A DNA stretch of 64,000 bases from assembly GCA_026002815.1 (NCBI GenBank), contig BPGB01000002.1, positions 147,226-211,225 of the forward strand. The letters are read 5' to 3'. Positions 48,341-57,704 of the stretch are shown piece by piece. The stretch comes from Candidatus Woesearchaeota archaeon (GTDB lineage Archaea; Nanobdellota; Nanobdellia; Woesearchaeales; UBA9642). Position numbers and translations under genes: made by a program. Each line of letters opens with the position of its first letter. Positions within the stretch are counted from its first letter, which is position 1. Below the pieces are notes generated by a model that did not search any database, was not told where the DNA came from, and was given only the letters and a program-made list of their open reading frames with translations.

Positions 48341-49492
48341 ATGTTAAGCACAGCTAATGTAATAACCTTTTTTGCATCATATGATGTATTGAACTCCATT
48401 GTGAGTACACGGGAAACTTCACATATTAATTTCTTTATAGATTTAAAAAACGTTGTACAGAGTCTCTATAGAAAAGATGCTATAGAAATAATTACAGAAA
48501 ACACAAAACAATTTAATTCCCTGGACCTCTCTCTTTTCCACTCTATTTTTAATTTCTTATCTTATTATAAAGTGTATTGTATTAAAAAAGGTTTGACATG
48601 TAATTTTTATTTCTTTTTTGAAACTGGGGATTCTACATATCATCAGACTTTATATAAGAAATATAAATCAAATCGAAAAATTGATAAATTATTTGGTTTT
48701 GATACAGAAACAAAAGAATTATTTTATTTAGTTTTTCAAAAGAATTTGGGGTTAATTGAAAAAATTGGAAATAAATTACCAAATGTTAAAGTTATCAAGT
48801 TAGATCTTTTCGAGGCTGATTTTATTCCATATTATCTTATTAATTATAAGAATATTGGTAATGATGACAATGATGTAAATATCATATTGTCTAACGATCA
48901 TGATATGTGGCAATGTGCTAATGACAATACATTTATATATTCTAGATATGGAAAACGATCTAAAGTTATTAGTAAAGGTAAAGTTTTAAATAATTTATTT
49001 AAAGACTCAGATAAAATTTATAATGATGACTATTACACTCTTATCCTATCCATTATAGGAGATAAGAGTGATAATATAGAGGGAATTAAAGGTATAGGTG
49101 AGAAACGGGCTGACATCATTTATGATGAATTGGCCCGTTTTTATCCCGATCCTTCTATTTTTTTGTCGAAAATAAAAGAAAATATCCCGTTATTTGATGA
49201 TTATAACGGTGATAACAAATATATGATTATTGTAAGAAATCAAGAAAATGAATTCCGAACTGTTACAAGAAATATGCAATTAATTTCGTTTGAAATTATA
49301 TCACGACTAATAAATGATCCGACAAAATTATATCTTTTGGAAGTTCATAAAAAGATAGAATCAGTTTTAGAAAATAATTCTTATATTAAATTTGAAAATC
49401 TTGTAGAGGCATTGAAACGGAGTCAAATATATGTAGATGAAGATATTTTTGGATCATTATATTACGCCAACAATATTAGAACTAACAAATGA
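48341..49492 (+). CDS. 5'-3' nuclease, T4 RNase H / FEN type
   Basis: 383 aa. Removes RNA primers in lagging-strand synthesis. INFFIDLKN near the start gives the first metal aspartate. LSNDHDMWQC (about 184-193) and IIGDKSDNIEGIKGIGEKRA (about 237-256) are the acidic cluster and helix-hairpin-helix of the FEN family. I choose ATG 48341 (AGAGGG 5-6 nt upstream) over GTG 48311. A long C-terminal extension of about 100 residues follows. Overlaps the next ORF by 56 nt. Confidence 0.88.
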   Translation: MLSTANVITFFASYDVLNSIVSTRETSHINFFIDLKNVVQSLYRKDAIEIITENTKQFNSLDLSLFHSIFNFLSYYKVYCIKKGLTCNFYFFFETGDSTYHQTLYKKYKSNRKIDKLFGFDTETKELFYLVFQKNLGLIEKIGNKLPNVKVIKLDLFEADFIPYYLINYKNIGNDDNDVNIILSNDHDMWQCANDNTFIYSRYGKRSKVISKGKVLNNLFKDSDKIYNDDYYTLILSIIGDKSDNIEGIKGIGEKRADIIYDELARFYPDPSIFLSKIKENIPLFDDYNGDNKYMIIVRNQENEFRTVTRNMQLISFEIISRLINDPTKLYLLEVHKKIESVLENNSYIKFENLVEALKRSQIYVDEDIFGSLYYANNIRTNK

Positions 49493-49820
49493 AATTGAAG
49501 TTGCTTTTTCATTTGATGATGACCCAGTTAAAAATTTTCTATATATGCACGATTTTGAAAATCTAACCGATTATCTTTTTATTGTTTATTTTGGACCGTT
49601 CACAAGATACCAAAATATTTTCAAACTTCACAAGAATATATCCTGGTTTAATGTTGATATCCAAATAAAAAATAAGACTTTACCTAAACTATCTAATTCG
49701 TGTATTAAACATTTAGATACAGATGTTTTTGTTTTTTCAAAAACTATTATATATAAAGAGCCATCATCTGTAGAATTAATTTTTGATTTGGAGGATAATA
49801 TTTATGTTAACGCCCGCTAG
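49437..49820 (+). CDS. Hypothetical protein
   Basis: 127 aa. Overlaps the RNase H-like gene by 56 nt and the next gene by 17 nt. Beta-rich: TDYLFIVYFGPFTRYQNIFK, SVELIFDLEDNIYVN. Possibly virion-related as the next gene. Not recognised. Confidence 0.6.
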   Translation: MKIFLDHYITPTILELTNEIEVAFSFDDDPVKNFLYMHDFENLTDYLFIVYFGPFTRYQNIFKLHKNISWFNVDIQIKNKTLPKLSNSCIKHLDTDVFVFSKTIIYKEPSSVELIFDLEDNIYVNAR

Positions 49821-50523
49821 GGTTCTTGAATATGTCAAGACCCAATTAGGATATCCATTTGTTCAAATTGAATTAGATGATGAAAAAATTATTCAGTATC
49901 TCAGTACTTATACACTGAGAGAACTTTCATATTATATTCCTTTTGTAAAGCGTATGTATTTGGATTTTAAAACAGCGGAAAAAGTAGAGGGAAGGGCGAA
50001 TGAATATTATTTAGAAGATGACGAAGGTTTAGAAATTATGGGGGTTAAAGATATTTATTTCAATAGAGGGGATTTTGCATTTTTGGGACATCCCTTTTTT
50101 GGGCCATTCTCTCTTTCTGATATAAACAATTGGGCATTGAGCATTGAATCATCTATGATGATTCAAACATTTTCTGATTTTAATTTTACATTTGAATTTC
50201 GTTCTCCTAATATTTTACGTATTTCATCATTTATCATAACTTCGGCTGGTGGTTGCACAGTTGAATATGAAACAATTCAACCTTCAGATTTTTCTGGAAT
50301 CCCAAATGAATTACAATCAGATGTATTAGAATTTTGTTTAGCGGATGTAATGATCTTACTTGGCCGCATTCGTAAAAAATATGGAGATGGTCAATTACGA
50401 ACTCCATTTGGAGAAATTCCATTAGGATCAGATGTATTAGATGAAGGAAAAGAGAAGAAGAGAGATTTAAAAGAAAAATTTGAAAGATTATCATATCCTA
50501 ACGTGATAATTGATCACGGTTAA
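49804..50523 (+). CDS. Putative virion structural (neck-type) protein
   Basis: 239 aa, ATG at 49804 after GGAGG. TPARVLEYVKTQLGYPFVQIELDDEK then a helix with TLRELSYYIPFVKRMY recalls head-neck connector proteins of myoviruses, but no single motif proves it. Charged end KEKKRDLKEKFERL. It stands among recombination genes. Confidence 0.5.
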   Translation: MLTPARVLEYVKTQLGYPFVQIELDDEKIIQYLSTYTLRELSYYIPFVKRMYLDFKTAEKVEGRANEYYLEDDEGLEIMGVKDIYFNRGDFAFLGHPFFGPFSLSDINNWALSIESSMMIQTFSDFNFTFEFRSPNILRISSFIITSAGGCTVEYETIQPSDFSGIPNELQSDVLEFCLADVMILLGRIRKKYGDGQLRTPFGEIPLGSDVLDEGKEKKRDLKEKFERLSYPNVIIDHG

Positions 50524-50538
50524 GGGGGATTAAAATGA

Positions 50539-51015
50539 ATGGAGTGTGAATATTTTGGTGGTGTAGATTTATCTTTGAATTCAGCGGGAGTTATAATTTT
50601 AGATTTTAATTATAATATTCAAATACAAAAAGTAATTACTTCTAAAGTTGAAGACGAAATAGATATTAGAATAAATGACATTGTAAATTCGATCTTGTCT
50701 ATTTTTTTGCCTTATAAAGATAAACTTTCTGTTAATATAGAAGGTTTATCTTTTTTTGTCTCGAAAAGTCAAAGAGGACTTCAATTAGCTGGTTTACATT
50801 ATGTTCTTCGTAATTATCTTTTCACACATTCTATTCCGTTTGAAATCACACCTCCTACGAGTTTAAAAAAATATATCACGGGAAAAGGTACGTCTAACAA
50901 GAATATAATTATTAAAGAAATATATAAACGATGGAGTGTTGATTTTGATTCAGATGATTTAGCTGATGCATATGGATTAGCTAGAATGATATGCTCTAAA
51001 TATAATGAGGAATAA
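50539..51015 (+). CDS. RuvC-like Holliday junction resolv­ase
   Basis: 158 aa. RNase H-fold nuclease that cuts four-way junctions. Acidic residues fit: D10 in GGVDLSLNSAG, E68 in NIEGLSFF, and DDLADAYGLA at 139-148 (D140, D143). PPTSLKKYITGKGTSNKNII is the DNA-contact loop of poxvirus/phage RuvC types. Start at 50539 after GGGGGAT. Followed 4 nt later by the LigD phosphoesterase gene. Confidence 0.87.
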   Translation: MECEYFGGVDLSLNSAGVIILDFNYNIQIQKVITSKVEDEIDIRINDIVNSILSIFLPYKDKLSVNIEGLSFFVSKSQRGLQLAGLHYVLRNYLFTHSIPFEITPPTSLKKYITGKGTSNKNIIIKEIYKRWSVDFDSDDLADAYGLARMICSKYNEE

Positions 51016-51019
51016 TATA

Positions 51020-51397
51020 ATGGCACGATTTATTGTTGTTGAACATCATGCTAAAAAAGCTGGACTTCATTACGATCTTAGATTTGAAAAACCGAATAGT
51101 AATATGTGGTTAAGTTTTGCGTCTCGTCATGAATTAACGGAAGCAGAAAATACAAAAGTTCTTTTAAATCAAACAGAAGACCATACAAAAGAAGATGCTT
51201 TATTTATTGGTGAAATTAAATCTGGTTATGGTGCCGGGACATTAAAAGAATGGGATAAAGGTAACTGTGACATTTTAAAATATAGGGAGGGTAAATATAT
51301 CCAAATAAATTTTAAAGGTAAAAAGTTAAAAGGTATATATCATTTGATTAAAGTTACATATAAAGAAAATTCCTGGCTCTTTTTTAAAGCTAAATAG
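51020..51397 (+). CDS. LigD-type 3'-phosphoesterase domain protein
   Basis: 125 aa, ATG at 51020. Stand-alone version of the PE domain of LigD, which trims 3'-phosphates and ribonucleotides at broken ends. RFIVVEHHAKKAGLHYDLRFE (3-23) carries the metal-binding histidines and aspartate. TEDH at 52-55, the GEIKSGYGAGTLKEWDKG block at 64-81 and a final WLFFK complete the family pattern. With the polymerase-like gene at 1101 and ligase at 51 all LigD activities are present in separate genes. Confidence 0.9.
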   Translation: MARFIVVEHHAKKAGLHYDLRFEKPNSNMWLSFASRHELTEAENTKVLLNQTEDHTKEDALFIGEIKSGYGAGTLKEWDKGNCDILKYREGKYIQINFKGKKLKGIYHLIKVTYKENSWLFFKAK

Positions 51398-51409
51398 GAG
51401 GCAAGTAAT

Positions 51410-51769
51410 ATGTTAGATGAAAAATTTTTTTCAGCTAATGAAGATAAAGTTTATTTAATCGATAAATTAAAAGAACTTGAAGAAATTAAATCATATGATG
51501 ATTTTCGTGATTTCTTGAAAAAATTTAAAATGACAAATGAAGAATTGGGGCTGTTGGCTTTGCAAATGTTGCATTATTTATTTGCAGAGGGCCGATCTAA
51601 GTATTATAATGGCAAATATGACCCAAAAGAACTTCTTAGAGGATTGGAGGTGGAAATGGAGCATACGAGTTGTCCATTAATATCTTTAAAAATTGCTATG
51701 GATCATTTAGCTGAATTGCCTGATTATTATACAAGACTTGATAAAATGGAAGAAGATGCGGAGGTGTGA
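51410..51769 (+). CDS. Conserved phage protein (DUF5661-like)
   Basis: 119 aa, TAGGAGG upstream. The ending VEMEHTSCPLISLKIAMDHL and PDYYTRLDKMEEDAEV matches a phage family that I recall as DUF5661; histidine- and acid-rich, function unknown. Stop 2 nt before the reductase start. Confidence 0.75.
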   Translation: MLDEKFFSANEDKVYLIDKLKELEEIKSYDDFRDFLKKFKMTNEELGLLALQMLHYLFAEGRSKYYNGKYDPKELLRGLEVEMEHTSCPLISLKIAMDHLAELPDYYTRLDKMEEDAEV

Positions 51770-51771
51770 TA

Positions 51772-54700
51772 ATGACTAAAAAGAAAATTGTTAATCTTTC
51801 AGAAAATGCGCGACAAGTAGCAGAAGCACGTTATTTTATGGAAGGTGAAGATTGGGGACAGTGCATTGAACGTGTTGCGCGGGGAATTGCCGCAGTCGAA
51901 TTAGATGATGATAAACGCAAATATTATGAGCAAGAATTTTTTGATATGATTTATAATATGGATTTTATTCCAGGTGGTCGTATTCTTAGAAATACAGGAC
52001 GTCCTAGGGGTTCTCTTTTAAATTGTTATTATATTCCTATTGAGGATGATATTGCAGCTATTGGAGACTTTCTTAAGAAAGCTCTTATTTTATGGAGTGA
52101 TGGCGGGGGTGTAGGGTGTACTTTTTCATCTTTACGCCCTAAAGGCGACCCTATTAAGGGTAAAGGGGGACATTCTTCGGGACTCGTTAGTTTTATTGAA
52201 GCGGCGGATGCGGTAGCAAATACAATCGAATCTGGTGGGGCTCGTCGTGCTGCTGCATTGAGCGCAGTAGATGTATCCCATCCAGAAATTTTAGATTATA
52301 TTGATGCCAAGTTGGTGCATGGTAAACTTTCACATTTTAATATTTCTGTAATCGTAACGAAAGACTTTCTACGAGCAGTAGAAAATGATGGTACATGGGA
52401 TCTAAAATTTAACCAGAAAGTTTATAAAACTGTAAAAGCGAGAGAAATTTGGGATAAGATCGTAACGAATATGGTTCGCTGTGCGGAACCTGGAATTTTA
52501 GTTCGTGACAATTTGGTAAAAAATAACTCTTATTATTTTGATCCTATTCAGGGCACGAATCCATGCGTTACGGGTGAAACTTTAATTGCAGTTGCAGATG
52601 GTCGTGGAGCCGTACCGATTAAGCAGTTAGCAGAAGAAGGGAAAGATGTTCCGGTATATTCATATAATGAATATACAAATAAAGTTGAAATTAGAATGAT
52701 GCGGCGTCCAAGACTAACTGGAAAAAATAAAAAGATTTTAAAAATTACATTAGATAACGGAGCAAGTATTAAGTGTACTGAAAATCATAAATGGTATCTT
52801 AATACCGGAGAAATTGTTGAAGCGAAAGATCTTAAAGTTGGTGATTCTATTCATCATATGAATAAATTCCATGCGGGGTTTCATGAAATATTTGAGCATT
52901 GGAATTCAACGTCACAAGACTATATTTGGTTAACACATAGTAATGCAAAAGAAATTCTAATGGATCATAGACTTCATGCTGAATTTAAAATTGGCCGGGA
53001 ACTTGAACTAGGAGAAGTCGTCCATCATGAAGATGGTAATGGATTAAATAATAATCCAGATAATTTAAGAGTATTAAGTCGAGAAGATCATTATAAACTT
53101 CATGGAGAATTAATACGTGGTGAGAATAATCCTGTAAATAGATTTCCAGAAAAGAATTGGTTAATTAAGCAGGATTGGTCTGGAACAAACAATGGTCGAT
53201 GGAAGGGCTATACACAAGAGGAATTAAAACAAATTGCCCTTTCATATATGAAAGAAATTGGTAGACGTCCGACCGTAAAGGAATGGAAAGAATATTGTCG
53301 AAAAAATAACTATCCATTTGAAAGTTATTTTTCTTATGGGACTAAGAATTTAGGGCGTTGGTTATCTGAGGTTTATTCGGAAATTGACCCAGATAAATAT
53401 TTAGTAAATTCTGCTAATATTCGTGAATTTAATAAATTTTTAAAATTAAAAGAAGAAACTGATTTAGATATCTTTTTTGATTCTTCTATTAAAGTTCGAA
53501 AAATTTGTGAAACATGTGGAGATGAATTTATTGTACCTTGGACACAACGGGAACGTGCTTTCTGTAGTAGAGAATGTTCAGCTACATCATCTAGACAACG
53601 AGAAGGATTGTTAAGACTAGCTGAAGAAAATCAGAAAAAGACTAGAGATATGCAAATTCAGGCATATTTAGAATTAAAGTCAAAGTTAAATAGAGATCCT
53701 CTTCTCAAGGAATATCGATCATTTTGTAAAACAAAGAATATTCCAACCCGATTTAGAGGAGTTAATGAAAAAGTTACTAATGAATATGTCTTTAGAAGTT
53801 ATCGTGAATTAAAGGAAACTGCTAATGCATACAATTTTAAAATTGTAAAAATTGAAGATGCTGGATATGAAGATGTTTATAATGGAACCGTGGATATCAA
53901 TCATAATATGTATATTGCAGTTGGAACGGGAACAACCGAATCCGGTAAACCCTTGGAATCATTCGTATTATCACGCCAATGTGGAGAAGCTGTGTTGGGA
54001 AGTTATGGCGCGTGTGACTTAGGTTCCCTTGTATTACCTAATTTTATTACAGGTAATGTGAATACAAATTGGAAAAAATTGGAAAAGACGATTCGTTTGG
54101 CGGTTCGATTTTTGGATAATGTACTAGATGTAAACAAGTATTCACTTCCTGAAGTGGAAGCAAAGTCAAAGAATACTCGTCGTATTGGTATTGGTGTTAT
54201 GGGTCTAGCTGAATATTTATTTGCGAAGGGTCTCCGTTATGGTTCGATGAAAGCGGCTATGGAAGTAGAACGATTGATGCGATTTATTCGGGATGTTGCG
54301 TATATGGCATCAATTGAATTGGCTATTGAGAAGGGAGCGTTTCCAAAATTCGATCCAACGGCATATACTAAAGCATCATTTATAACCAAATTGCCTGCGG
54401 CGATTCGAAAGGAAATCAAGAAGCATGGAATTCGAAATGTAACTTTGATGGCAATGGCACCGACGGGGACGATTTCATTGTTAGCTGAAGTTACGAGTGC
54501 TATTGAGCCGTTATATTCGAAAGCTTATCGGAGAGTGGATAGAGTAAGTGAACGTGTTTATATTCATCCTTTTTATAAGAAATGTATAGAAAATGGAGAA
54601 GAAATTCCAGATTGGTTTGTCGATACATTTGATTTGAAACCTCAAGATCATTTTGAAATTCAATCACTTGTGCAAAGGTATGTTGATGGGGCTGTGTCCA

Positions 54701-54933
54701 AAACAATCAATATGCCTGTTGGAACAACACCAGATGAATTAAGTGAATGGCTTCTTGAATATGCTTATGATCTTAAGGGCGTAACTGTTTATGTTGAGGG
54801 AAGCCGTGAAAATGTTCCTTTGAATCGTATGACCGAAGAAGAAGTCAGACGCTACATTCAATCGGAAAAGAAATTTGAATCAAGTAATGATGAAAAAGAC
54901 GTGGCTTGTTCTACAGGAACTTGTTCGATATAA
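51772..54933 (+). CDS. nrdJ: Class II (B12-dependent) ribonucleotide reductase with intein
   Basis: 1053 aa, GAGGTG before ATG 51772. Makes dNTPs; the cobalamin class needs no NrdB and works with or without oxygen. Extein blocks: SDGGGVGCTFSSLRPKGDPI, the finger-loop Cys in NPC-(intein)-CGEAVLGSYGACDLGSL, APTGTISLLAEVTSAIEPL, and redox cysteines in the tail CSTGTCSI. Without the 472-residue intein the enzyme is 581 aa, normal for short NrdJ. The insertion is at the active-site NPC/GE junction, a common intein site. A terminator follows. Confidence 0.93.
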   Translation: MTKKKIVNLSENARQVAEARYFMEGEDWGQCIERVARGIAAVELDDDKRKYYEQEFFDMIYNMDFIPGGRILRNTGRPRGSLLNCYYIPIEDDIAAIGDFLKKALILWSDGGGVGCTFSSLRPKGDPIKGKGGHSSGLVSFIEAADAVANTIESGGARRAAALSAVDVSHPEILDYIDAKLVHGKLSHFNISVIVTKDFLRAVENDGTWDLKFNQKVYKTVKAREIWDKIVTNMVRCAEPGILVRDNLVKNNSYYFDPIQGTNPCVTGETLIAVADGRGAVPIKQLAEEGKDVPVYSYNEYTNKVEIRMMRRPRLTGKNKKILKITLDNGASIKCTENHKWYLNTGEIVEAKDLKVGDSIHHMNKFHAGFHEIFEHWNSTSQDYIWLTHSNAKEILMDHRLHAEFKIGRELELGEVVHHEDGNGLNNNPDNLRVLSREDHYKLHGELIRGENNPVNRFPEKNWLIKQDWSGTNNGRWKGYTQEELKQIALSYMKEIGRRPTVKEWKEYCRKNNYPFESYFSYGTKNLGRWLSEVYSEIDPDKYLVNSANIREFNKFLKLKEETDLDIFFDSSIKVRKICETCGDEFIVPWTQRERAFCSRECSATSSRQREGLLRLAEENQKKTRDMQIQAYLELKSKLNRDPLLKEYRSFCKTKNIPTRFRGVNEKVTNEYVFRSYRELKETANAYNFKIVKIEDAGYEDVYNGTVDINHNMYIAVGTGTTESGKPLESFVLSRQCGEAVLGSYGACDLGSLVLPNFITGNVNTNWKKLEKTIRLAVRFLDNVLDVNKYSLPEVEAKSKNTRRIGIGVMGLAEYLFAKGLRYGSMKAAMEVERLMRFIRDVAYMASIELAIEKGAFPKFDPTAYTKASFITKLPAAIRKEIKKHGIRNVTLMAMAPTGTISLLAEVTSAIEPLYSKAYRRVDRVSERVYIHPFYKKCIENGEEIPDWFVDTFDLKPQDHFEIQSLVQRYVDGAVSKTINMPVGTTPDELSEWLLEYAYDLKGVTVYVEGSRENVPLNRMTEEEVRRYIQSEKKFESSNDEKDVACSTGTCSI
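52564..53979 (+). mobile_element. HNH intein in nrdJ
   Basis: 472 residues (265-736 of the precursor). N-splice block CVTGETLIAVADGRGAVPIK; block B ASIKCTENHKWYL. A homing endonuclease of HNH_3 type, VVHHEDGNGLNNNPDNLRVL, is in the centre with a C-x2-C...C-x3-C zinc finger (ICETCGDEF...FCSRECS). Block F is YNGTVDINHNMYIAVGTG. It ends FVLSRQ before the +1 cysteine, so the C-terminal residue is Gln rather than Asn and the penultimate residue is Arg rather than His. Gln-ending inteins are known (for example in an iridovirus reductase). Splicing competence is likely but not shown. Confidence 0.88.
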
Positions 54934-54935
54934 TT

Positions 54936-54978
54936 AAAGAAGAAGGGAGAGATAAGTTTTTATCTCTCCCTTCTTATT
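54936..54978 (+). terminator. Intrinsic terminator
   Basis: AAGAAGGGAGAGATAA / TTATCTCTCCCTTCTT 16-bp stem with a four-nt loop; short T tract (ATT) only. Confidence 0.8.
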
Positions 54979-54993
54979 AGGAGGTATTAAAAA

Positions 54994-55218
54994 ATGATTA
55001 TTGGTCCTTATAAAACATGCACGTTTTCTTCATTATGTCCAGTTTCAAAGAATTGTTATGGGACATTTGAAGATAGACCAAATCATTTCGAATGTGATTT
55101 TGTAGATTCGAATGGTCATTTTAATTATGATCTTGTAAGAGAACGAACTATTTTTAATAAAACAGGTAAATATGAAATTTTATTAGAATGTGGGGAATCT
55201 CAAAATGGCTCAAAATGA
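54994..55218 (+). CDS. Small cysteine-containing protein
   Basis: 74 aa, TAGGAGG upstream. CTFSSLCPVSKNCYGT and a later CDF and CGES give five cysteines, possibly a metal cluster. Overlaps the next gene by 14 nt. Not recognised. Confidence 0.6.
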   Translation: MIIGPYKTCTFSSLCPVSKNCYGTFEDRPNHFECDFVDSNGHFNYDLVRERTIFNKTGKYEILLECGESQNGSK

Positions 55219-55570
55219 AGTTTTAGAAAATTTATTGGATGAATTTAGAGTACAGAGAGAAGAATTAAAAAAATTAATTAAAGAATTAGAAAATTTTAAA
55301 TCCAAATTAGATGGATTATTTCCTTCAACGTTAGATAAACGATATATTCGCTTTTTTGAGGAAAAAATTAAAACGGTAACTGAATTATTTAAAACGATTT
55401 TAGATATGAGAAAAGAAATTAACAAGACATTAAAAGACGAATTTGAATTAAGACGTAAAATTGATTCTGATAAAGAATTTGAAGAAGAGGCTATTGACAT
55501 TCGAAGGATATTATCTAAATATGAGGATAAGGTTCAAAAACTGAAAGCTGTAAACTCGAACGATGACTAA
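55205..55570 (+). CDS. Coiled-coil protein
   Basis: 121 aa, start at ATG 55205 (GGGGAAT upstream). Almost entirely coiled coil, lysine- and glutamate-rich (REELKKLIKELENFKSKLDG). Directly before uvsX; possibly a recombination accessory. Not recognised. Confidence 0.6.
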   Translation: MAQNEVLENLLDEFRVQREELKKLIKELENFKSKLDGLFPSTLDKRYIRFFEEKIKTVTELFKTILDMRKEINKTLKDEFELRRKIDSDKEFEEEAIDIRRILSKYEDKVQKLKAVNSNDD

Positions 55571-55586
55571 AAAAGGAGAAACGAGA

Positions 55587-56759
55587 ATGAGTGAAGAATT
55601 CGAAAACCTAGAATTTGATTCCACTATCGATGTAAAAGAAATTGTGAATTCAGTTAAAGTAGAAGACAAAGTTGAAGTAGATCCTGAAATAAATGATTTA
55701 TACGCAGAAATTTCCTCTTTTTTGGAAATTAATGCGAATATTAAAGAAGATTCTGGAATTAAAGGGACAATTCCAACTGGAATTGATCTTCTTGATGCTA
55801 TTCTTGGTGGCGGATTCCCCATCGGTGCCCTTAATATTTTAGTAGGCCAGCCTGGTTCTGGTAAAACAATGCTTGCCATCCAAACAATGGGCAATGCTCA
55901 AAAGATTTATAATGGAAAAGTCCATGTTGCATTCCTCGATTCCGAAGTATCTACAACAACCAAACGCATGTGGGATCTTGGTGTTCGCAATCCTCCCATT
56001 AAACCGTTTTCAGATATTACTATTGAATCCGTATTTCGTTTTATAGAAGGTATTTGTTTATTTAAAGAAAAGAAAAATATCGTTGATATGCCTTCCGTTA
56101 TTGTATGGGATTCATTAGCAAATACTTTATCTGAAAAGGAACATACGACAGATGATCCTAATTCTGTAATTGGTTATAAGGCTCGTCTTTTATCTATTTT
56201 AATTCCGAAATGTGTTTCTAAATTAAAGAAATATAATATTTCTTTCTTAGTTATTAATCAGCTTCGAGATAAGATTTCTATGGGGGGACCATATAATCAA
56301 GTCCCGAGTGATTTGAAATTCTTATCATCATCTAAACAAATGCCAGGCGGTACAGTAGTAAAATATAATGCAAATCAATTATTAGAAATGAAAGTAAAAT
56401 CTAAATTATCTGAAGATAAAGATGGTTTTGATGGCTTTACGGCTGTTGTGAAAGCTGTCAAGAATAAGCTTTTTAGTCCAAATATTGAGATTGAACTTGT
56501 TGGGGATTTCGTAAATGGATTTGATAATTTAAAAACAAATTTTCTGTTCCTTAAATCGACTGAATACTTAAAAAGTGGTCCTTGGAATCATTTAGTGAAT
56601 TATCCAACTCGAAAATTTAGAACGAAAGAATTACCGAATTTATATAATTTGGATTCTGATTTTAAAGTGGCATTTGATGAAGCTGTTTATATGGCGATTA
56701 AAGAACAGATCATTGATAAAAATACTGTTCCGATGGAGAATGATTCTAATGATTTATGA
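55587..56759 (+). CDS. RecA/UvsX-like recombinase
   Basis: 390 aa, ATG at 55587 after AAAGGAG. Strand-exchange ATPase: TGIDLLDAILGGGFPIGALN opening, Walker A GQPGSGKT at 87-94, Walker B-like SVIVWDSL near 170, VINQLRDKIS as the RecA 'NQ' motif near 225, and MPGGTVVKYNA. The length matches T4 UvsX (391 aa). An acidic N-terminal leader of about 55 residues precedes the core. Drives recombination-dependent replication. Confidence 0.93.
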   Translation: MSEEFENLEFDSTIDVKEIVNSVKVEDKVEVDPEINDLYAEISSFLEINANIKEDSGIKGTIPTGIDLLDAILGGGFPIGALNILVGQPGSGKTMLAIQTMGNAQKIYNGKVHVAFLDSEVSTTTKRMWDLGVRNPPIKPFSDITIESVFRFIEGICLFKEKKNIVDMPSVIVWDSLANTLSEKEHTTDDPNSVIGYKARLLSILIPKCVSKLKKYNISFLVINQLRDKISMGGPYNQVPSDLKFLSSSKQMPGGTVVKYNANQLLEMKVKSKLSEDKDGFDGFTAVVKAVKNKLFSPNIEIELVGDFVNGFDNLKTNFLFLKSTEYLKSGPWNHLVNYPTRKFRTKELPNLYNLDSDFKVAFDEAVYMAIKEQIIDKNTVPMENDSNDL

Positions 56760-56846
56760 AATTAGCAGTGAGAAACAAATGATTAGAAATGCGAAATTTC
56801 TAAATTTCTTTATAAAAAAGGTATCTTAGAAAGGAGAAAATAAATA

Positions 56847-57113
56847 ATGAACGAGATGATTCAGTTTCTTGAAGAGTTAACTTTAAATTTGGTTAAGAAT
56901 TTGGTAGATGCTCCAAATGAGGTGAAAGTTACAACTACGACTACGACAAAAAATATTATTTTACAAGTTTATACCGCAAAGGATGACCGAGGGAAGTTAA
57001 TCGGTCGGAAAGGCCGAACTATTGATGCTTTAAAAGTAATTCTTAATGCTGTTAAGAATACAAAATATAAAAATGATGATTTTAGAAAGATTGTGTTAGA
57101 AATTTTAGAGTAA
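56847..57113 (+). CDS. KH-domain RNA-binding protein (KhpA-like)
   Basis: 88 aa, AAAGGAG upstream. KDDRGKLIGRKGRTIDALKVIL (about 45-66) holds the GxxG loop (GRKG) of a type II KH domain. Size and layout match bacterial KhpA (YlqC), which binds many structured RNAs with KhpB. Rarely noted in phages. A natural candidate partner for the structured RNAs in this genome, which is inference. Confidence 0.85.
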   Translation: MNEMIQFLEELTLNLVKNLVDAPNEVKVTTTTTTKNIILQVYTAKDDRGKLIGRKGRTIDALKVILNAVKNTKYKNDDFRKIVLEILE

Positions 57114-57132
57114 AAAATTGGAGGCTTTTATT

Positions 57133-57702
57133 ATGTTAACAAAAGAAGCCAAAATTCGGATTCTCGAAGCTTTTTACGGCCTCGATGAAATCTTTTTTGG
57201 AAAAAACGCAACCGAACTTAATGTATGTTGCCCGTTTTTTATTGAGAATTATATGCAAATCAAGGGTGCATTTCTTTCCATTGTAGCTGAAATGTATGAT
57301 AAGATTAATGTGAATCCTCCTATAATTCAAGAGAAGGTGGATTCCAAAAAATTAATTAAACGGGCTAAAAAGGTTGCAAAGGTTGTACGAGAAAGTGCGG
57401 CACGTATTCTTAAAACAAAACGTGGCAAGCAAGAGATTAAAAGGGAAGTTATTAGTGCGCTTCGAGAATCAGAAGAAAATGTTAATGCTTCAAAAATGAT
57501 TGAAGAAAAAATTAAAGAAAAATCATTTACTTTAGCTGTGGATAATTTTGTTTTAGCTCGTGCATTGACTGAATCTACAAATTATAAGTATCTTGATACT
57601 TATGAAGGTAAAATTCTTGAAAATTCATATAAGGTTCTGCGAGATTCTCTTGTAGAAGCTGCTATGGATGTTTTGAATCTTGCAGAAGAATCCGATGACT
57701 AA
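57133..57702 (+). CDS. Helical protein of unknown function
   Basis: 189 aa, ATG at 57133 after GGAGG. Central very basic helix (KKLIKRAKKVAKVVRESAARILKTKRGKQ; 29 residues at about 72-100) and acidic C-terminus. Could be nucleic-acid binding or virion-internal. Not recognised. Confidence 0.6.
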   Translation: MLTKEAKIRILEAFYGLDEIFFGKNATELNVCCPFFIENYMQIKGAFLSIVAEMYDKINVNPPIIQEKVDSKKLIKRAKKVAKVVRESAARILKTKRGKQEIKREVISALRESEENVNASKMIEEKIKEKSFTLAVDNFVLARALTESTNYKYLDTYEGKILENSYKVLRDSLVEAAMDVLNLAEESDD

Positions 57703-57704
57703 TA

